The notes: generated by a model not told the origin, from the sequence alone. 64,000 nt of DNA from a bacterium (GCA_016708025.1 JADJGQ010000001.1:868001-932000), one strand, 5' to 3'; numbered from the stretch's first letter, positions 8,386 to 17,258 are shown. Numbers and translations: made by a program.

Positions 8386-8706
8386 ATGAAGAAATATTCG
8401 ATTCTCATTGTCATGGCGATCGCCTTCCTCCTTATGGTTGGCTCCGGCACCGTGATTGCCGGCGAAAAGTGCGCCAAGGGTGACGCTGCTTGCGCTAAGG
8501 TCTGCAAATCGAACGATACGGCAGGCAAGGCGAAATGCGACACTGCGTGCGCCGGCAAGACTGACTGCACCAAAAAAGCCGACTGCAAGAAAGCATGCGA
8601 CACCAAGAAGTGCGATCCGGCCAAGTGCAAACCGGGTCAGTGCGACATGTCGAAGTGCAAACCGGCGGGAACTACCACTGCTCCCAAGGCAGAAACGAAG
8701 AAGTAG
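8386..8706 (+). CDS. Secreted Cys/Lys-rich metallothionein-like protein
   Basis: 106-aa protein with a clear signal peptide (MKKYSILIVMAIAFLLMVGS, cut near residue 24). The mature chain of about 82 residues has twelve Cys and many Lys. Cys often sits in short repeats such as KKCDPAKCKPG and CDMSKCKPAG, ending in a Thr/Ala/Lys tail. The spacing resembles metal-binding small proteins, but I cannot assign a known metallothionein family. ATG 8386 follows TAGGAG, and a hairpin terminator follows the stop. A role in metal or oxidant handling in the periplasm is inference. Confidence 0.75.
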   Translation: MKKYSILIVMAIAFLLMVGSGTVIAGEKCAKGDAACAKVCKSNDTAGKAKCDTACAGKTDCTKKADCKKACDTKKCDPAKCKPGQCDMSKCKPAGTTTAPKAETKK

Positions 8707-8731
8707 TAGTCCGTTCAGATAATCCTCAGGG

Positions 8732-8758
8732 AAGGCCGCCCATCTGGGCGGCCTTTTG
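8732..8758 (+). terminator. Intrinsic terminator after the Cys/Lys-rich gene
   Basis: Perfect 10-bp stem AAGGCCGCCC/GGGCGGCCTT with an ATCT loop, followed by TTGTTTG. Confidence 0.85.
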
Positions 8759-8764
8759 TTTGTT

Positions 8765-8790
8765 GCGCGGCAGACGTCCCCGTCTGCCCG
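8765..8790 (+). repeat. Interspersed palindromic repeat, family A, copy 2
   Basis: Identical over 26 nt to 5923-5948. It sits directly behind a terminator and upstream of lexA. Confidence 0.8.
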
Positions 8791-8891
8791 ACTCAGTCCC
8801 TTGAAACGCGCCCACCAGTATCACATTTGCCCGAACCTGCCGACCTATTCTATTGACAACTGTACAAATGGGCAGTAAGGTATACCGTGCA

Positions 8892-9533
8892 ATGCAATGG
8901 CAACAACTGGAGCAACTGGTGAAACTACCACTGACCGCCAAGCAGCGTCAGATATTCGATTACATTGAGGGGGAGATCACCGACCGCGGCCACGCCCCGA
9001 CTATCCGCGAGATCGGCTTGCGTTTCGGGATCACGTCGACCAATGGCGTCCGCACTCATCTGACCGCTCTGATCAAGAAGGGGTATGTCAAAAAACAACA
9101 GTTCATCTCGCGCGGGCTGGAGCTCTCCCGTCCGATCGCCAACCAGATCGGCCGGATGCCTCTGGTCGGACGGGTCGCCGCCGGTTCGCCGATCGATGCT
9201 ATCGAGAATATCGAGAAAGACCTCGCGTTTGATCTCTCGTTTGTCCCGAAAGGGGAGTCGTTTGCGCTCCGCGTGAATGGTGACTCGATGAAAAACGCCG
9301 GGATACTCGATGGTGACATTGTGCTGGTGAAAAAGCAGGCGGTGGCACAGCGCGGGGATATCATTGTCGCCCGGATCAATAACGAGGCTACGGTCAAGCG
9401 CTACCAACCCGAGGGGGACAAGATCCTGTTGATGCCGGAGAACGACGCTTTCGAGCCGATTGTGGTGAGCAAGCGTTCAGGTGAATTCCGGATTGAAGGG
9501 AAAGTCGTCGGCCTGGTCCGCAGGATGGGGTAA
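8892..9533 (+). CDS. lexA: LexA SOS repressor
   Basis: Transcriptional repressor that cleaves itself when RecA is activated. From ATG 8892 (213 aa) the winged-helix DNA-binding domain covers about residues 14-77 (LTAKQRQIFDYI, then APTIREIGLRFG). The autocleavage site is Ala97-Gly98 (RVAAGSP). The S24 peptidase dyad is Ser132 (NGDSMKNAGILDGD) and Lys169 (ATVKRY). In-frame TTG 8853 and ATG 8868 exist upstream, but they overlap a TTGACA element (8853-8858) and a short ACTGTACA near-palindrome that could be promoter and self-operator, so the later ATG is preferred. GTAAGG lies about 11 bases before it. Confidence 0.93.
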   Translation: MQWQQLEQLVKLPLTAKQRQIFDYIEGEITDRGHAPTIREIGLRFGITSTNGVRTHLTALIKKGYVKKQQFISRGLELSRPIANQIGRMPLVGRVAAGSPIDAIENIEKDLAFDLSFVPKGESFALRVNGDSMKNAGILDGDIVLVKKQAVAQRGDIIVARINNEATVKRYQPEGDKILLMPENDAFEPIVVSKRSGEFRIEGKVVGLVRRMG

Positions 9534-9551
9534 TGTCGAGCTTGGTGGTCT

Positions 9552-9577
9552 GGTCTCGTCTTCGCTCGACCCGACGG
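9552..9577 (+). repeat. Interspersed repeat, family B, copy 1
   Basis: 26-nt unit (GGTCTCG, T, CTTCGCTCGACCCGACGG). It recurs in reverse at 20448-20473 with one mismatch and, diverged, at 20381-20406. The gap from lexA to tRNA-Thr (9534-9765) holds this and no gene. Confidence 0.65.
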
Positions 9578-9765
9578 GATTTAGCTATAAAGAACAACTC
9601 ACCGGTTCGTCGCCCCGAGCGGAGTCGAGGGGTGCTTGTCAGCGAAGGCGACGCCTGACTCAACTTCTTGTCTATCTTACCGATACAATTCCAGTTGACA
9701 TTACGGGGTGAGGCTATACATTGGGATTTCCACGGCGGCGCCAGCCGCCGGTTTGTTGTCTGCAG

Positions 9766-9838
9766 GCCGCAGTAGCTCAGCTGGTAGAGCAGCTGATTCG
9801 TAATCAGCAGGTCAGCGGTTCGATTCCGCTCTGCGGCT
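9766..9838 (+). tRNA. tRNA-Thr (CGU)
   Basis: Acceptor GCCGCAG pairs with CTGCGGC. D-arm TAGCTCAGCTGGTAGAGCA. Anticodon loop TTCGTAA gives CGT at 9799-9801. T-loop TTCGATT. CCA is not encoded. Confidence 0.95.
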
Positions 9839-9924
9839 CTTTGTTCTGCTAGCGGGGTTGCGGGGAATTCTGTAATCCCAGCATGGTTGACATCGCTTTG
9901 CCTGAAGGGGAAGGAGACTGTCCG

Positions 9925-10468
9925 ATGTTCGGAAAGGGTATCGTCGACATAGAAGAATTGTCCAACGCAGTACACGATATTGAATCACGCAAGGTGTTTG
10001 GAGGCGATTCTCAGCTACCAATCGGGCGCCTACAGAGCATCCACAAATGCCGTGTGGAACGCAGTAGTTTTCGACGCTTATAATAAGGTCCGCTATCTTT
10101 CCGAATTCTATAAAGATGCGGGTGCCACAGTTTTATTGAACGGTTTTGTAGCGGGAGTCAAAAACAGAGACTTTCGAGCAGAGCCGGAGCTAATTCGGGG
10201 GCTGTCTGTGGTACTGCACTTTTTCGATCAAACAGAATTAGACAAGCTCCTGGCAATTTTTGACGCGCGCAATTTATCCTCTCATCCCTCGTTGAATGCT
10301 GATGGGCGAATGAGGACTCCAACTGCCGAAGAGGTGCGCTATCACATGAGGAGCGCAGTCGAATTTCTGCTTGGTCATCCACCAGTAATAGGCAAGTCGG
10401 CGCTCGATTCGGTTATAAGGGACTTGGAAGGGACTCCCGGGTTTCCCCCGCCGATTGTTTTCTGGTGA
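9925..10468 (+). pseudogene. HEPN-domain protein, frameshifted and probably truncated
   Basis: ATG 9925 has an ideal AAGGAG ribosome site and starts MFGKGIVDIEELSNAVHDIE. This frame soon fails, while the next frame opens at about 9953 and continues to 10468 with a coherent helical protein (LEAILSYQSGAYRAS..., ending PPPIVFW). A single-base shift near 9980-10000 would join them into about 180 aa. The second part has RNLSSH, matching the R-N-x3-H active-site motif of HEPN ribonucleases. HEPN domains occur in toxins, abortive-infection proteins and Cas13. Codon use is more A/T-rich at third positions than in neighbours, and the gene sits just behind tRNA-Thr, a common integration point. Without the upstream part, TTG 9980 is the only start. 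Confidence 0.6.
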
Positions 10469-10692
10469 CATCCTGGTAATGACTTGAGTTGTTTTGCAAG
10501 TGTTCATTTAATCGGGGGCGAAACTTCCGTCCTACGTTATTTGTGGTTTGGCGCAAATACATTACTCTACACAGCCGAATCCCCCGCCGCAAAGCAGCGG
10601 GGCCGCGCGGGGAACAAGAGGCATTTGGAGTAGAGCTGAACGAATTGCGTGCTACGTTGTCGGGTTGAGCCAATAAGGAGGATTTGCCCCCA

Positions 10693-12969
10693 TCACACCG
10701 GCATCAGCGCCAGCATATACTCCAGCAACTTCACCGTCCCCGCCTTGCCGCCGTCGCCGACTTCCATCGGCGGGCCAACACAAGTCGGACAGCCGGAATA
10801 ACATTCGCACCGATTAATATGGTCGCGGCAGGCATCAAACAGACGTTCCGATTCACTATACAGCTTCTCAGCCAACCCCACCCCACCCGGGATATTCTCA
10901 TAAATATAGACAGTCGGGCGTTCCGTGAATGGCGCCTTCACCTGCGAGATGGAGCGAAGGTCCCGGGCATCACACATCACCCACAATGGCGCAATCTTCC
11001 CCAGCATATTCGCCAATCCTCGCAATGACCCGCCAAACTGGTCCAGCTTGATACCGAGCTTCTCGGCGATATCCTCCGGGAAGGAGTACCAGAATGAATT
11101 GGTATGCATTTCAAGTTCCGGCATCACCAGATTGCCGGAGCCGATATTCTCATGCGTCTGGAACTTGATCTTTTTAAAGAGGACAGTGGTGCAGGTGACC
11201 GCCACCTCTCCGGCGTGGAGCCGCGCCTCGCCGATCTCTTTCTCCTGATTGACCGCCAACACTTTCAGGTCGGTTTTGGTCTCGGCATCGGTGTAGTAGT
11301 CGACCTGAACCTCCTTCACATACGCCTTTTTCCCATCCCAATCCAGATTGGTCACCTGGTACTGGTTGGCGGAGTGAAGATAGATTGCCTCAGGATGCAG
11401 GAAGACCGGAGCAGAGAAATAGTCAACCTCGCCGATCACCCGCGCATTATCCGATTCATTCAGGATCACAAAATTATCCGGCGAAGCTGACCTGAGGGAG
11501 ACTCCCTCGGCCGGATATATCTCCGATGACCAGTGGTACCGGTCGTTCGATTTGCGGAGGATATTCTGGTCCGCCAGATATTCAAGGATCTGACGGGTGT
11601 CCGCGTCATCGCCGTATTCTTCCACGCCAAACGGCAATTCAAACGCCGCGCATTTGAGGTGGCTGGTCCTGATTATCAGATTGTCCGGGTCAATGATGCC
11701 CGACTCCGGCGTTTTGTCGAAAATGTATTTCGGCTCCGAGCAAAGGAATTGGTTAATTGCGCTCGAATTGGCGATCATGACAGTGACGGAGGTACCGGAG
11801 CGTCGCCCCGCGCGCCCCGCCTGTTGCCAGAGGGAGGCTATCGAACCAGGGTAGCCGACAATTATCGAGACATCGAGCGAGCCAATATCAACCCCCAACT
11901 CCAGCGCATTAGTAGAGACAACTCCCGTTATTGTGCCGGCCCGAAGCCCGGATTCTATCTGCCGACGTTCGTTCGGAAGGTACCCACCCCGATACCCGGC
12001 GATATTGATCCCTTTGCCGAAATCCCCCTTCAGTTCGCGCTGTAAATAGGTTAACAACACCTCGACATAGAGCCGGTAATGCGCGAAAACGATCGTCTGG
12101 ACTTTATTGCGAAGGAACAGTGCGGCCAACCGCGCAGCCTCGTTTATGGATGACCGCCTGATACCTAACTGCTTGTTCACCACCGGTGGATTGTAGATAA
12201 GGAAGTGCTTTTCGCCAGTTGGCGCGCCATTGTTGTCTATCAGAGTCGGGCGACGTCCAATTATCCGCGCGGTCAATTCAGCCGGGTTGGCGATAGTCGC
12301 CGAACAGCAGATGAACTGCGGATTCGACCCGTAGAAGGCGCAAATCCGTTTCAGCCGTTTGATGACATTCGCCAGATGCGACCCGAATATCCCCCGATAA
12401 TTATGGATCTCATCGATCACCACATACTTGAGATTCTCAAACAACTTGATCCACTTGGTATGGTGGGGGAGAATGCCGGCATGCAGCATATCCGGATTGG
12501 TCACGACGATATGCCCGGCAGAACGGATCAGCCGACGCGCCGTCTGTGGCGTGTCACCATCGAAAGTGTAGGTCTTGATATCAACATCAAGCTTCTGGAT
12601 CAGCTCATACAACTCGGAAAGCTGGTCCTGCGAGAGTGCTTTGGTCGGGAAGAGGTAGAGCGCGCGGGAATTCGGCTCCCGCATGATCTCATTGAGCACC
12701 GGAAGATTGTAGCAGAGTGTTTTCCCCGAGGCGGTCGGCGTAACCACGACAACATCTTCGCCCCCGATCACCGCTCTGACCGCATCCGCCTGATGCGAAT
12801 ACAATTGTCGGATATTCCGCGCCTTCAGGGTCGCTACCAGTCGGTCATTCAGTTCGGTCGGAAAATCAGCATACACTGCCGGCTTGGGGCTGAACGATTT
12901 CCAATGGCTAATATTGTCGCTGACCTCGGTGTCATTCCGCAGCAGGTCGATGATCTGTTCTAAGTTCAT
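10693..12969 (-). CDS. MrfA/YprA-type superfamily 2 DNA helicase with C-terminal Cys cluster
   Basis: ATP-dependent helicase of the DEAD/DEAH type with a DUF1998/MZB C-terminus, the layout of Bacillus MrfA (YprA), which acts in mitomycin-damage repair. Motif I is PTASGKT at 78-84, motif II DEIH at 186-189, and motif III CSATIANP follows. Later come STNALELGVDIG and QQAGRAGRRSG (motifs V and VI). The C-terminus has five Cys within CRDHINRCECYSGCPTC (714-730), where MrfA binds zinc. The usual length is about 750 aa and this is 758. The partner exonuclease MrfB is not adjacent. The downstream end of a minus-strand run; the archaemetzincin-like gene ends 15 bases before it starts. Confidence 0.88.
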   Translation of the reverse strand: MNLEQIIDLLRNDTEVSDNISHWKSFSPKPAVYADFPTELNDRLVATLKARNIRQLYSHQADAVRAVIGGEDVVVVTPTASGKTLCYNLPVLNEIMREPNSRALYLFPTKALSQDQLSELYELIQKLDVDIKTYTFDGDTPQTARRLIRSAGHIVVTNPDMLHAGILPHHTKWIKLFENLKYVVIDEIHNYRGIFGSHLANVIKRLKRICAFYGSNPQFICCSATIANPAELTARIIGRRPTLIDNNGAPTGEKHFLIYNPPVVNKQLGIRRSSINEAARLAALFLRNKVQTIVFAHYRLYVEVLLTYLQRELKGDFGKGINIAGYRGGYLPNERRQIESGLRAGTITGVVSTNALELGVDIGSLDVSIIVGYPGSIASLWQQAGRAGRRSGTSVTVMIANSSAINQFLCSEPKYIFDKTPESGIIDPDNLIIRTSHLKCAAFELPFGVEEYGDDADTRQILEYLADQNILRKSNDRYHWSSEIYPAEGVSLRSASPDNFVILNESDNARVIGEVDYFSAPVFLHPEAIYLHSANQYQVTNLDWDGKKAYVKEVQVDYYTDAETKTDLKVLAVNQEKEIGEARLHAGEVAVTCTTVLFKKIKFQTHENIGSGNLVMPELEMHTNSFWYSFPEDIAEKLGIKLDQFGGSLRGLANMLGKIAPLWVMCDARDLRSISQVKAPFTERPTVYIYENIPGGVGLAEKLYSESERLFDACRDHINRCECYSGCPTCVGPPMEVGDGGKAGTVKLLEYMLALMPV

Positions 12970-12984
12970 GTACTCTTCTGATCG

Positions 12985-13527
12985 TCACACGACGCTGGTC
13001 AGATTCCGTTTACAGATATCGCAGAATTTGTCGCTTTTGTTGTCGATATCCAGCATCACCTGGCTGTAATAATTGACGCACTTCGGATTGCGGCACTCGG
13101 TCAGTTCAAACAGATGCGCCAGGCGGTGGACTGCTTCCTTGAACAGGCGGGGGTAAACTTTGCTTTCGTCTTCCGGGAGGCCGTAAAACTCCTGGCGTAT
13201 TCGATAGAGCGAAAGCACCGCTGTCCCGGAGAGCTTGTCGACATATCCCATGATATAGTTCTCATCCGGCAGGTAGAGGTCCTCTTCGCAGATGGCCAGC
13301 ACCTTTTCGCGGCTGTTTGCTTTGGTTCGCTCCAATTTGGCGAGAATCACCTGGGCGTAGTATTGATTGCGGATGACATTGTATGCCTCCGAGGGCATCT
13401 TCATCCCCTTGAGAATGTCAACCGAACGACTGAAGACCGGCCCCAGATTGGAGGCCAGCTTGTTGACCATCATGAAGTCGACATCCCCCATAGGGACAAC
13501 AACGATCTTTGATTTCAACAATGACAC
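12985..13527 (-). CDS. Archaemetzincin-like protein lacking the catalytic motif
   Basis: 180-aa protein with the fold markers of archaemetzincin: an N-terminal VVVPMGDVD strand, a YGLPEDE segment, and the C-terminal structural zinc site Cys145, Cys150, Cys169 and Cys172 (ECRNPKC, CDIC). In the family the active site reads HExxHxxGxxH. Here positions 134-144 read HRLAHLFELTE, so the catalytic Glu is Arg135 and the third His ligand is Glu144. It is therefore probably not a peptidase but keeps the structural zinc. GTG 13527 follows CAGGAG. It sits between the helicase and a small Cys-containing protein. Confidence 0.7.
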   Translation of the reverse strand: MSLLKSKIVVVPMGDVDFMMVNKLASNLGPVFSRSVDILKGMKMPSEAYNVIRNQYYAQVILAKLERTKANSREKVLAICEEDLYLPDENYIMGYVDKLSGTAVLSLYRIRQEFYGLPEDESKVYPRLFKEAVHRLAHLFELTECRNPKCVNYYSQVMLDIDNKSDKFCDICKRNLTSVV

Positions 13528-13543
13528 GCGGTAATGGCTCCTG

Positions 13544-13816
13544 TCAGTCAGTCGTAAAGAAGGGGGTGCTCGAACCGGTCGAGGATACCTTTATCTCCGC
13601 CTTGCGAGCACATTTGGGACACCACCCGACAAATGCAGTCCCGGAGTTGTTCAGATAGATCCGCGCGTAGACCTTGCAGCATCGAAAATGAATGCCGACA
13701 AATGGTCGCTTGCGTCCCTCGTTATTCTCGGGCGTCTCCACACCCAAATATACGCCGTTGTGGATGCAAACAAAAGGGTAATTGGGGAGCCGAATATCAC
13801 CTTCGGCGAGGCTCAG
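13544..13816 (-). CDS. Small conserved Cys-containing protein, start uncertain
   Basis: About 90 aa, with a protein-like core running from LPNYPFVCIHNGVYLGVE through RPFVGIHFRCCKVYARIYLN to FVGWCPKCARKAE. Cys pairs (RCCK and CPKC) suggest a zinc knuckle. No ATG or GTG is well placed: the frame stays open into deoC as far as GTG 13930, which would overlap deoC by over 100 bases. The coordinates given start at CTG 13816, next to the deoC stop. It may be translated by coupling to deoC. Function unknown. Confidence 0.55.
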   Translation of the reverse strand: MSLAEGDIRLPNYPFVCIHNGVYLGVETPENNEGRKRPFVGIHFRCCKVYARIYLNNSGTAFVGWCPKCARKAEIKVSSTGSSTPFFTTD

Positions 13817-13817
13817 A

Positions 13818-14495
13818 CTATTGAGATAACTGCTTGAGTTCTCGAAGTATGGCTGGTCCGGAGGAGGTCCCCAGGCGCGTCGCGCCGGCGGCCAGCAATT
13901 TCTCACAATCGGCGACCGTCTTGATCCCACCCGAGGCCTTCACCTCGATCTGTCCCGCCGAACTTGCGACCAGCCGGTTTACCTGATCGACTGTCGCTCC
14001 GCCGAAAAATCCAGTCGAAGTCTTCACGAATTGCGCCCCGCCGAGTACTACTGCCTTGGTAGCTTCGCTCTGCTGTTGATCGGACAGTTTACCTGCCTCA
14101 ATGATCACTTTGAGTACGATATCTGCGGGGATCTGACGGCGAACCTTCCGAATCTCCGCCTCAACCTCCGCAAATCGATTTGCCACCAGCCAGCCGATAT
14201 TTGCGACCATGTCGATCTCGTGTGCGCCATCCAGAACCGCTTCGACCGCCTCAGCGACCTTGATATCGGTTCGATTTGCCCCAAGCGGAAACCCGACCAC
14301 CGATACCAGTCTGACCCGGCTGTCCATTAGCCGCTTGGATGCATTCGCCACCCACGCCGGATTGACCACCACCGCATACAGATCATATTCGATCGCTTCA
14401 GCGCACAGGCGTTCGATCCCTTCCTCTGTAACCTCTGAATGGAGTGCCGCCTGTTCGATGCGCCGATTCAACTCACGCAAGATAGAGTCGAGTAC
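13818..14495 (-). CDS. deoC: Deoxyribose-phosphate aldolase
   Basis: Cytosolic class I aldolase that splits 2-deoxyribose 5-phosphate into glyceraldehyde 3-phosphate and acetaldehyde. The 225-aa TIM-barrel protein has the proton-relay Asp in GAHEIDMVANIG, the Schiff-base Lys in LKVIIEAG and the second Lys in FVKTSTGF, followed by the phosphate loops ASGGIKT and RLGTSSG. ATG 14495 is chosen because it follows the deoB stop by 7 bases with GGAG upstream. It works with deoB, directly upstream, in deoxynucleoside catabolism. Confidence 0.93.
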   Translation of the reverse strand, partial: VLDSILRELNRRIEQAALHSEVTEEGIERLCAEAIEYDLYAVVVNPAWVANASKRLMDSRVRLVSVVGFPLGANRTDIKVAEAVEAVLDGAHEIDMVANIGWLVANRFAEVEAEIRKVRRQIPADIVLKVIIEAGKLSDQQQSEATKAVVLGGAQFVKTSTGFFGGATVDQVNRLVASSAGQIEVKASGGIKTVADCEKLLAAGATRLGTSSGPAILRELKQLSQ

Positions 14496-14502
14496 CATCC
14501 GC

Positions 14503-15687
14503 TTAACTCCGCTCCAGCGCATTCCGGAAAGAGACACCGGCCGATGGTCTGGTTACCTGAAGGATATCGCAGATTGTCGCTCCAAGGTCCGCAAACGAAT
14601 CTCGCGTACCCAGATTGACACCCGCCTTGATTCCCGCACCGTAGACTATCAATGGCACATACTCTCGCGTATGATCGGTCGAGTGCTTTTGCGTCGGATC
14701 ACACCCATGATCCGCTGTTATCACCAACAGATCGGTCGGTTTGAGATGAGGGAGGAAATTCCCAAGGTCAGTATCGAATTCCTCCAGCGCCCGGGCGAAA
14801 TTGACTTCGTCGTTTCTATGCCCCCAGAGTTGGTCAAAATCGACGCAATTCGCGAAGATGAGCTTGTGCTCGGTATCGTTGGAAACTGCCTTTAGTGTAG
14901 CCTGCATCACCTCACGATTATCCGCAGTCTTGATCGCCTTGTTCACCCCCTGACCGGCAAACAGATCGTATATCTTGCCAACCGCCAGTACCGGCTTGCC
15001 ACTATCGTTAGAATATCCAGCATTGTGGGGGAGAGAGGGAGGCGCGAGAAATCCTTCCGGCGCGATGTTCGCTCGAACGATCCCGGCTTCCCGATAAATG
15101 GGCGCGCGATCACCCTGCCGACATCGTATTTTCCAGTCAACATCTTGCGCGCAATCTCGCAGATCCGATACAACTCAGGTACTGGAATGATCTCTTCATG
15201 CGCCGCCAACTGAAATACGGAATCCGCCGAGGTATAGAGAATAACGGCGCCGGTCCTGACATGCTCTTCGCCTAGTTGCTCAATGATCTCTGTCCCACTT
15301 GCCGCAATGTTGCCGATCGTCTTCACTCCGGCCAACCGCTCGAATTTCTCGACCAGATCTCTCGGAAAGCCGTCAGGAAAAACAGGGAAGGGGGCATCAA
15401 GGATTATTCCTGCCATCTCCCAGTGTCCGGTCGTCGAGTCTTTTCCCGGCGATCTCTCAGCCATCTTGCCGTATGACCCTGATGGCGACTGTACCGTGGG
15501 CCACACCTGCGATCGGCACGATATTCCCAAGCCCCATGTTCTGCAATGTCGGGAGATTCAGGCCGCCGACCGATGTCGCGACATTTGGAATAGTGGATGC
15601 CCCGCTGTCTCCATAGGCGGCCGCATCCGGTAACTCACCCACCCCGCAGGCATCGGCAACAATGATCACGACTCGTTCGATTTGCAT
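14503..15687 (-). pseudogene. deoB: Phosphopentomutase with two frameshifts
   Basis: Converts (deoxy)ribose 1-phosphate to the 5-phosphate, feeding DeoC. Three consecutive frames together give a complete enzyme. The first starts MQIERVVIIVADACGVGELP at ATG 15687. The second carries GSYGKMAERSPGKDSTTGHW. The third carries GKIYDLFAGQG, VITADHGCDPTQKH and HTREYVPL, with the metal ligands of the alkaline-phosphatase superfamily. Shifts fall near 15486 (one extra base) and near 15025-15045, beside C and CT runs on the coding strand (one base short). All motifs are intact, so sequencing error is more likely than decay. If real, the gene is dead. Confidence 0.85.
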
Positions 15688-15743
15688 GGAGGAAATGTAG
15701 GTCTGAGTACTCTTCGCGCAATCAATTTCTTCGCGACCAGACA

Positions 15744-15773
15744 AACAAAAGGCGCATCCATCGGAATGCGCCT
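15744..15773 (-). terminator. Terminator of the 15799-17834 operon
   Basis: On the minus strand, stem AGGCGCAT/ATGCGCCT followed by TTTTG, just after the lipoprotein gene and before deoB starts. Confidence 0.65.
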
Positions 15774-15798
15774 AATATATCTTTCTGGACGCGCAGTG

Positions 15799-16647
15799 CT
15801 ATTTCGAATTCACCGCCACCAGCTCGTAATTCATATCGATATCCGCGAGGACTTTGCGTTCCTTCATCACGCCTTCTTTCAGGCCACGACGGTCGCCATC
15901 GATCTCCCATCGCTCACTCATATTAACGACCAATCCCTCATTGTGAGCGAAATTGACCGTTCCTTTGATCCGAATACGGTCGATCCCGGACCTCTGTAAC
16001 GAATCGGTCGGATCCTGTACGAACGGTATCAGCAGATTGCCGTCATATCCAATACGGATAACTTCGTACCCCTGCTCCGTACCGAAATCAAGCACAGTAA
16101 AGGTGGTGGCGGCGACTGCGGATGTATCGGGAAGAACAACGTCGGCAGTCTGGGTCCAGGCCGAACCTTTGTGTACCGGTTCAGTAGGGAAGATCATGAA
16201 CCCCTGGTCGTAATATTCACGGATATATTGCCGCTCGGCGGAATCAAGTGGCGTGATGAACTCAAGGTCCACCACTTTGCCGCGGCTCGACATATAGATG
16301 ATCATCTCACGCTTGTCGTGCAGCGTATCGATCTTGGACTTGTCTTCTTTGCTCGGACCAACAATATCCCAGGAGGTCTGCTCGAGGATCTCGGCAGTGG
16401 AATCTTCAAGCGTCCGACGGACCACTTGCAGGATCTTCATGGAGACGGTTGAGTTTGCCTCTTCCAGCGTCGAATCTCCCTCCATAACCTGCCAGCGCCG
16501 GACGGCACTCTGGTCATATTCGAAGGCAGTTCCTGACTGGAAGTTCAGGCGAAGGGTGACTTGCTTTTCGGACGTCTCGCACCCGGAGACCAGAACAAGC
16601 AAACCCATGAAAAGCGATATGGCGGTTATACACTGTTTCATCATCAA
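15799..16647 (-). CDS. Lipoprotein, unknown function
   Basis: 282 aa with a signal peptide and lipobox LVSGC (Cys at about 23). The mature chain alternates charged strands and looks like an all-beta envelope protein (repeated acidic strands such as TVSMKILQVV and IRIKGTVNFAHN). I recognise no named domain. It is the last gene of a run with an ECF sigma factor and its anti-sigma factor, 24 bases from the latter, so it may report on or respond to envelope state (inference). ATG 16647 follows AAGGA. Confidence 0.75.
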   Translation of the reverse strand: MMMKQCITAISLFMGLLVLVSGCETSEKQVTLRLNFQSGTAFEYDQSAVRRWQVMEGDSTLEEANSTVSMKILQVVRRTLEDSTAEILEQTSWDIVGPSKEDKSKIDTLHDKREMIIYMSSRGKVVDLEFITPLDSAERQYIREYYDQGFMIFPTEPVHKGSAWTQTADVVLPDTSAVAATTFTVLDFGTEQGYEVIRIGYDGNLLIPFVQDPTDSLQRSGIDRIRIKGTVNFAHNEGLVVNMSERWEIDGDRRGLKEGVMKERKVLADIDMNYELVAVNSK

Positions 16648-16671
16648 TCCTTGAATCGAAATGAGCCGCCC

Positions 16672-17256
16672 CTAATAGGAGCCAAGCATGTCGTCCATTG
16701 TAGTATATCGGCCGACAGGGCCCGGCGCTCCAAGGGCAAACATGCTACGGACGAGAGAATTTTTCTCCTCTTTGGTCAGGACTAATCCCTTGTCCGAGCC
16801 AAAAGTCTGGTTGATTGAGCCGGCGAGCAATACCGGAGTCTCGCTATGAATCGTCACCCCGGACAGCTCCTGGCGCTTTGACCCGAGATAGATCGCCCCG
16901 ATCATCAGCACAAACGACGCCGCAAAGAGCATCATCGAACGGACCAGGGCCCCGGTCGGACGATTGTGAGTAATTGAGGTGATGGTCGTCCGCTCCAACT
17001 CCGCAGACCGGGATGACTCAACCGTCCGGGCATAGATCAGCGCTTCCGACTCACTCCAGTAGTCGGCGCCGGGCTCGGGGGGAGTGGATGCATCGCGGGT
17101 CTGCTTCAGCAGGTCGCGAAGTTTCTTTCCCGATTCCAGTTCGGATGTGCAGGCTGGACAATCTGCCAGATGGCGCTCCAGATCAGCCACCTGTTGCGGA
17201 GAAAGCTCCCCATCCAGATAGTCATCCAGAAGCGGCACGGCTTGGTGGCACGTCAT
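16672..17256 (-). CDS. Zinc-finger anti-sigma factor
   Basis: 194 aa. The N-terminal ZAS domain has MTCHQAVPLLDDYLDGEL and HLADCPAC, the His-x3-Cys-x2-Cys zinc motif that holds an ECF sigma factor. One membrane helix lies at about 112-128 (MLFAASFVLMIGAIYLG), then a periplasmic tail of about 65 residues. ATG 17256 has AAGGAG upstream and starts 2 bases after the sigma stop, so translation is likely coupled. It should bind and inactivate the sigma factor encoded just before it until an envelope or redox signal releases it. Confidence 0.88.
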   Translation of the reverse strand: MTCHQAVPLLDDYLDGELSPQQVADLERHLADCPACTSELESGKKLRDLLKQTRDASTPPEPGADYWSESEALIYARTVESSRSAELERTTITSITHNRPTGALVRSMMLFAASFVLMIGAIYLGSKRQELSGVTIHSETPVLLAGSINQTFGSDKGLVLTKEEKNSLVRSMFALGAPGPVGRYTTMDDMLGSY

Positions 17257-17258
17257 TT

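Noticed and set aside
12205..12963. 252-codon plus-strand frame opposite the helicase
   Set aside because: Antisense to helicase motifs I-III; no family features.
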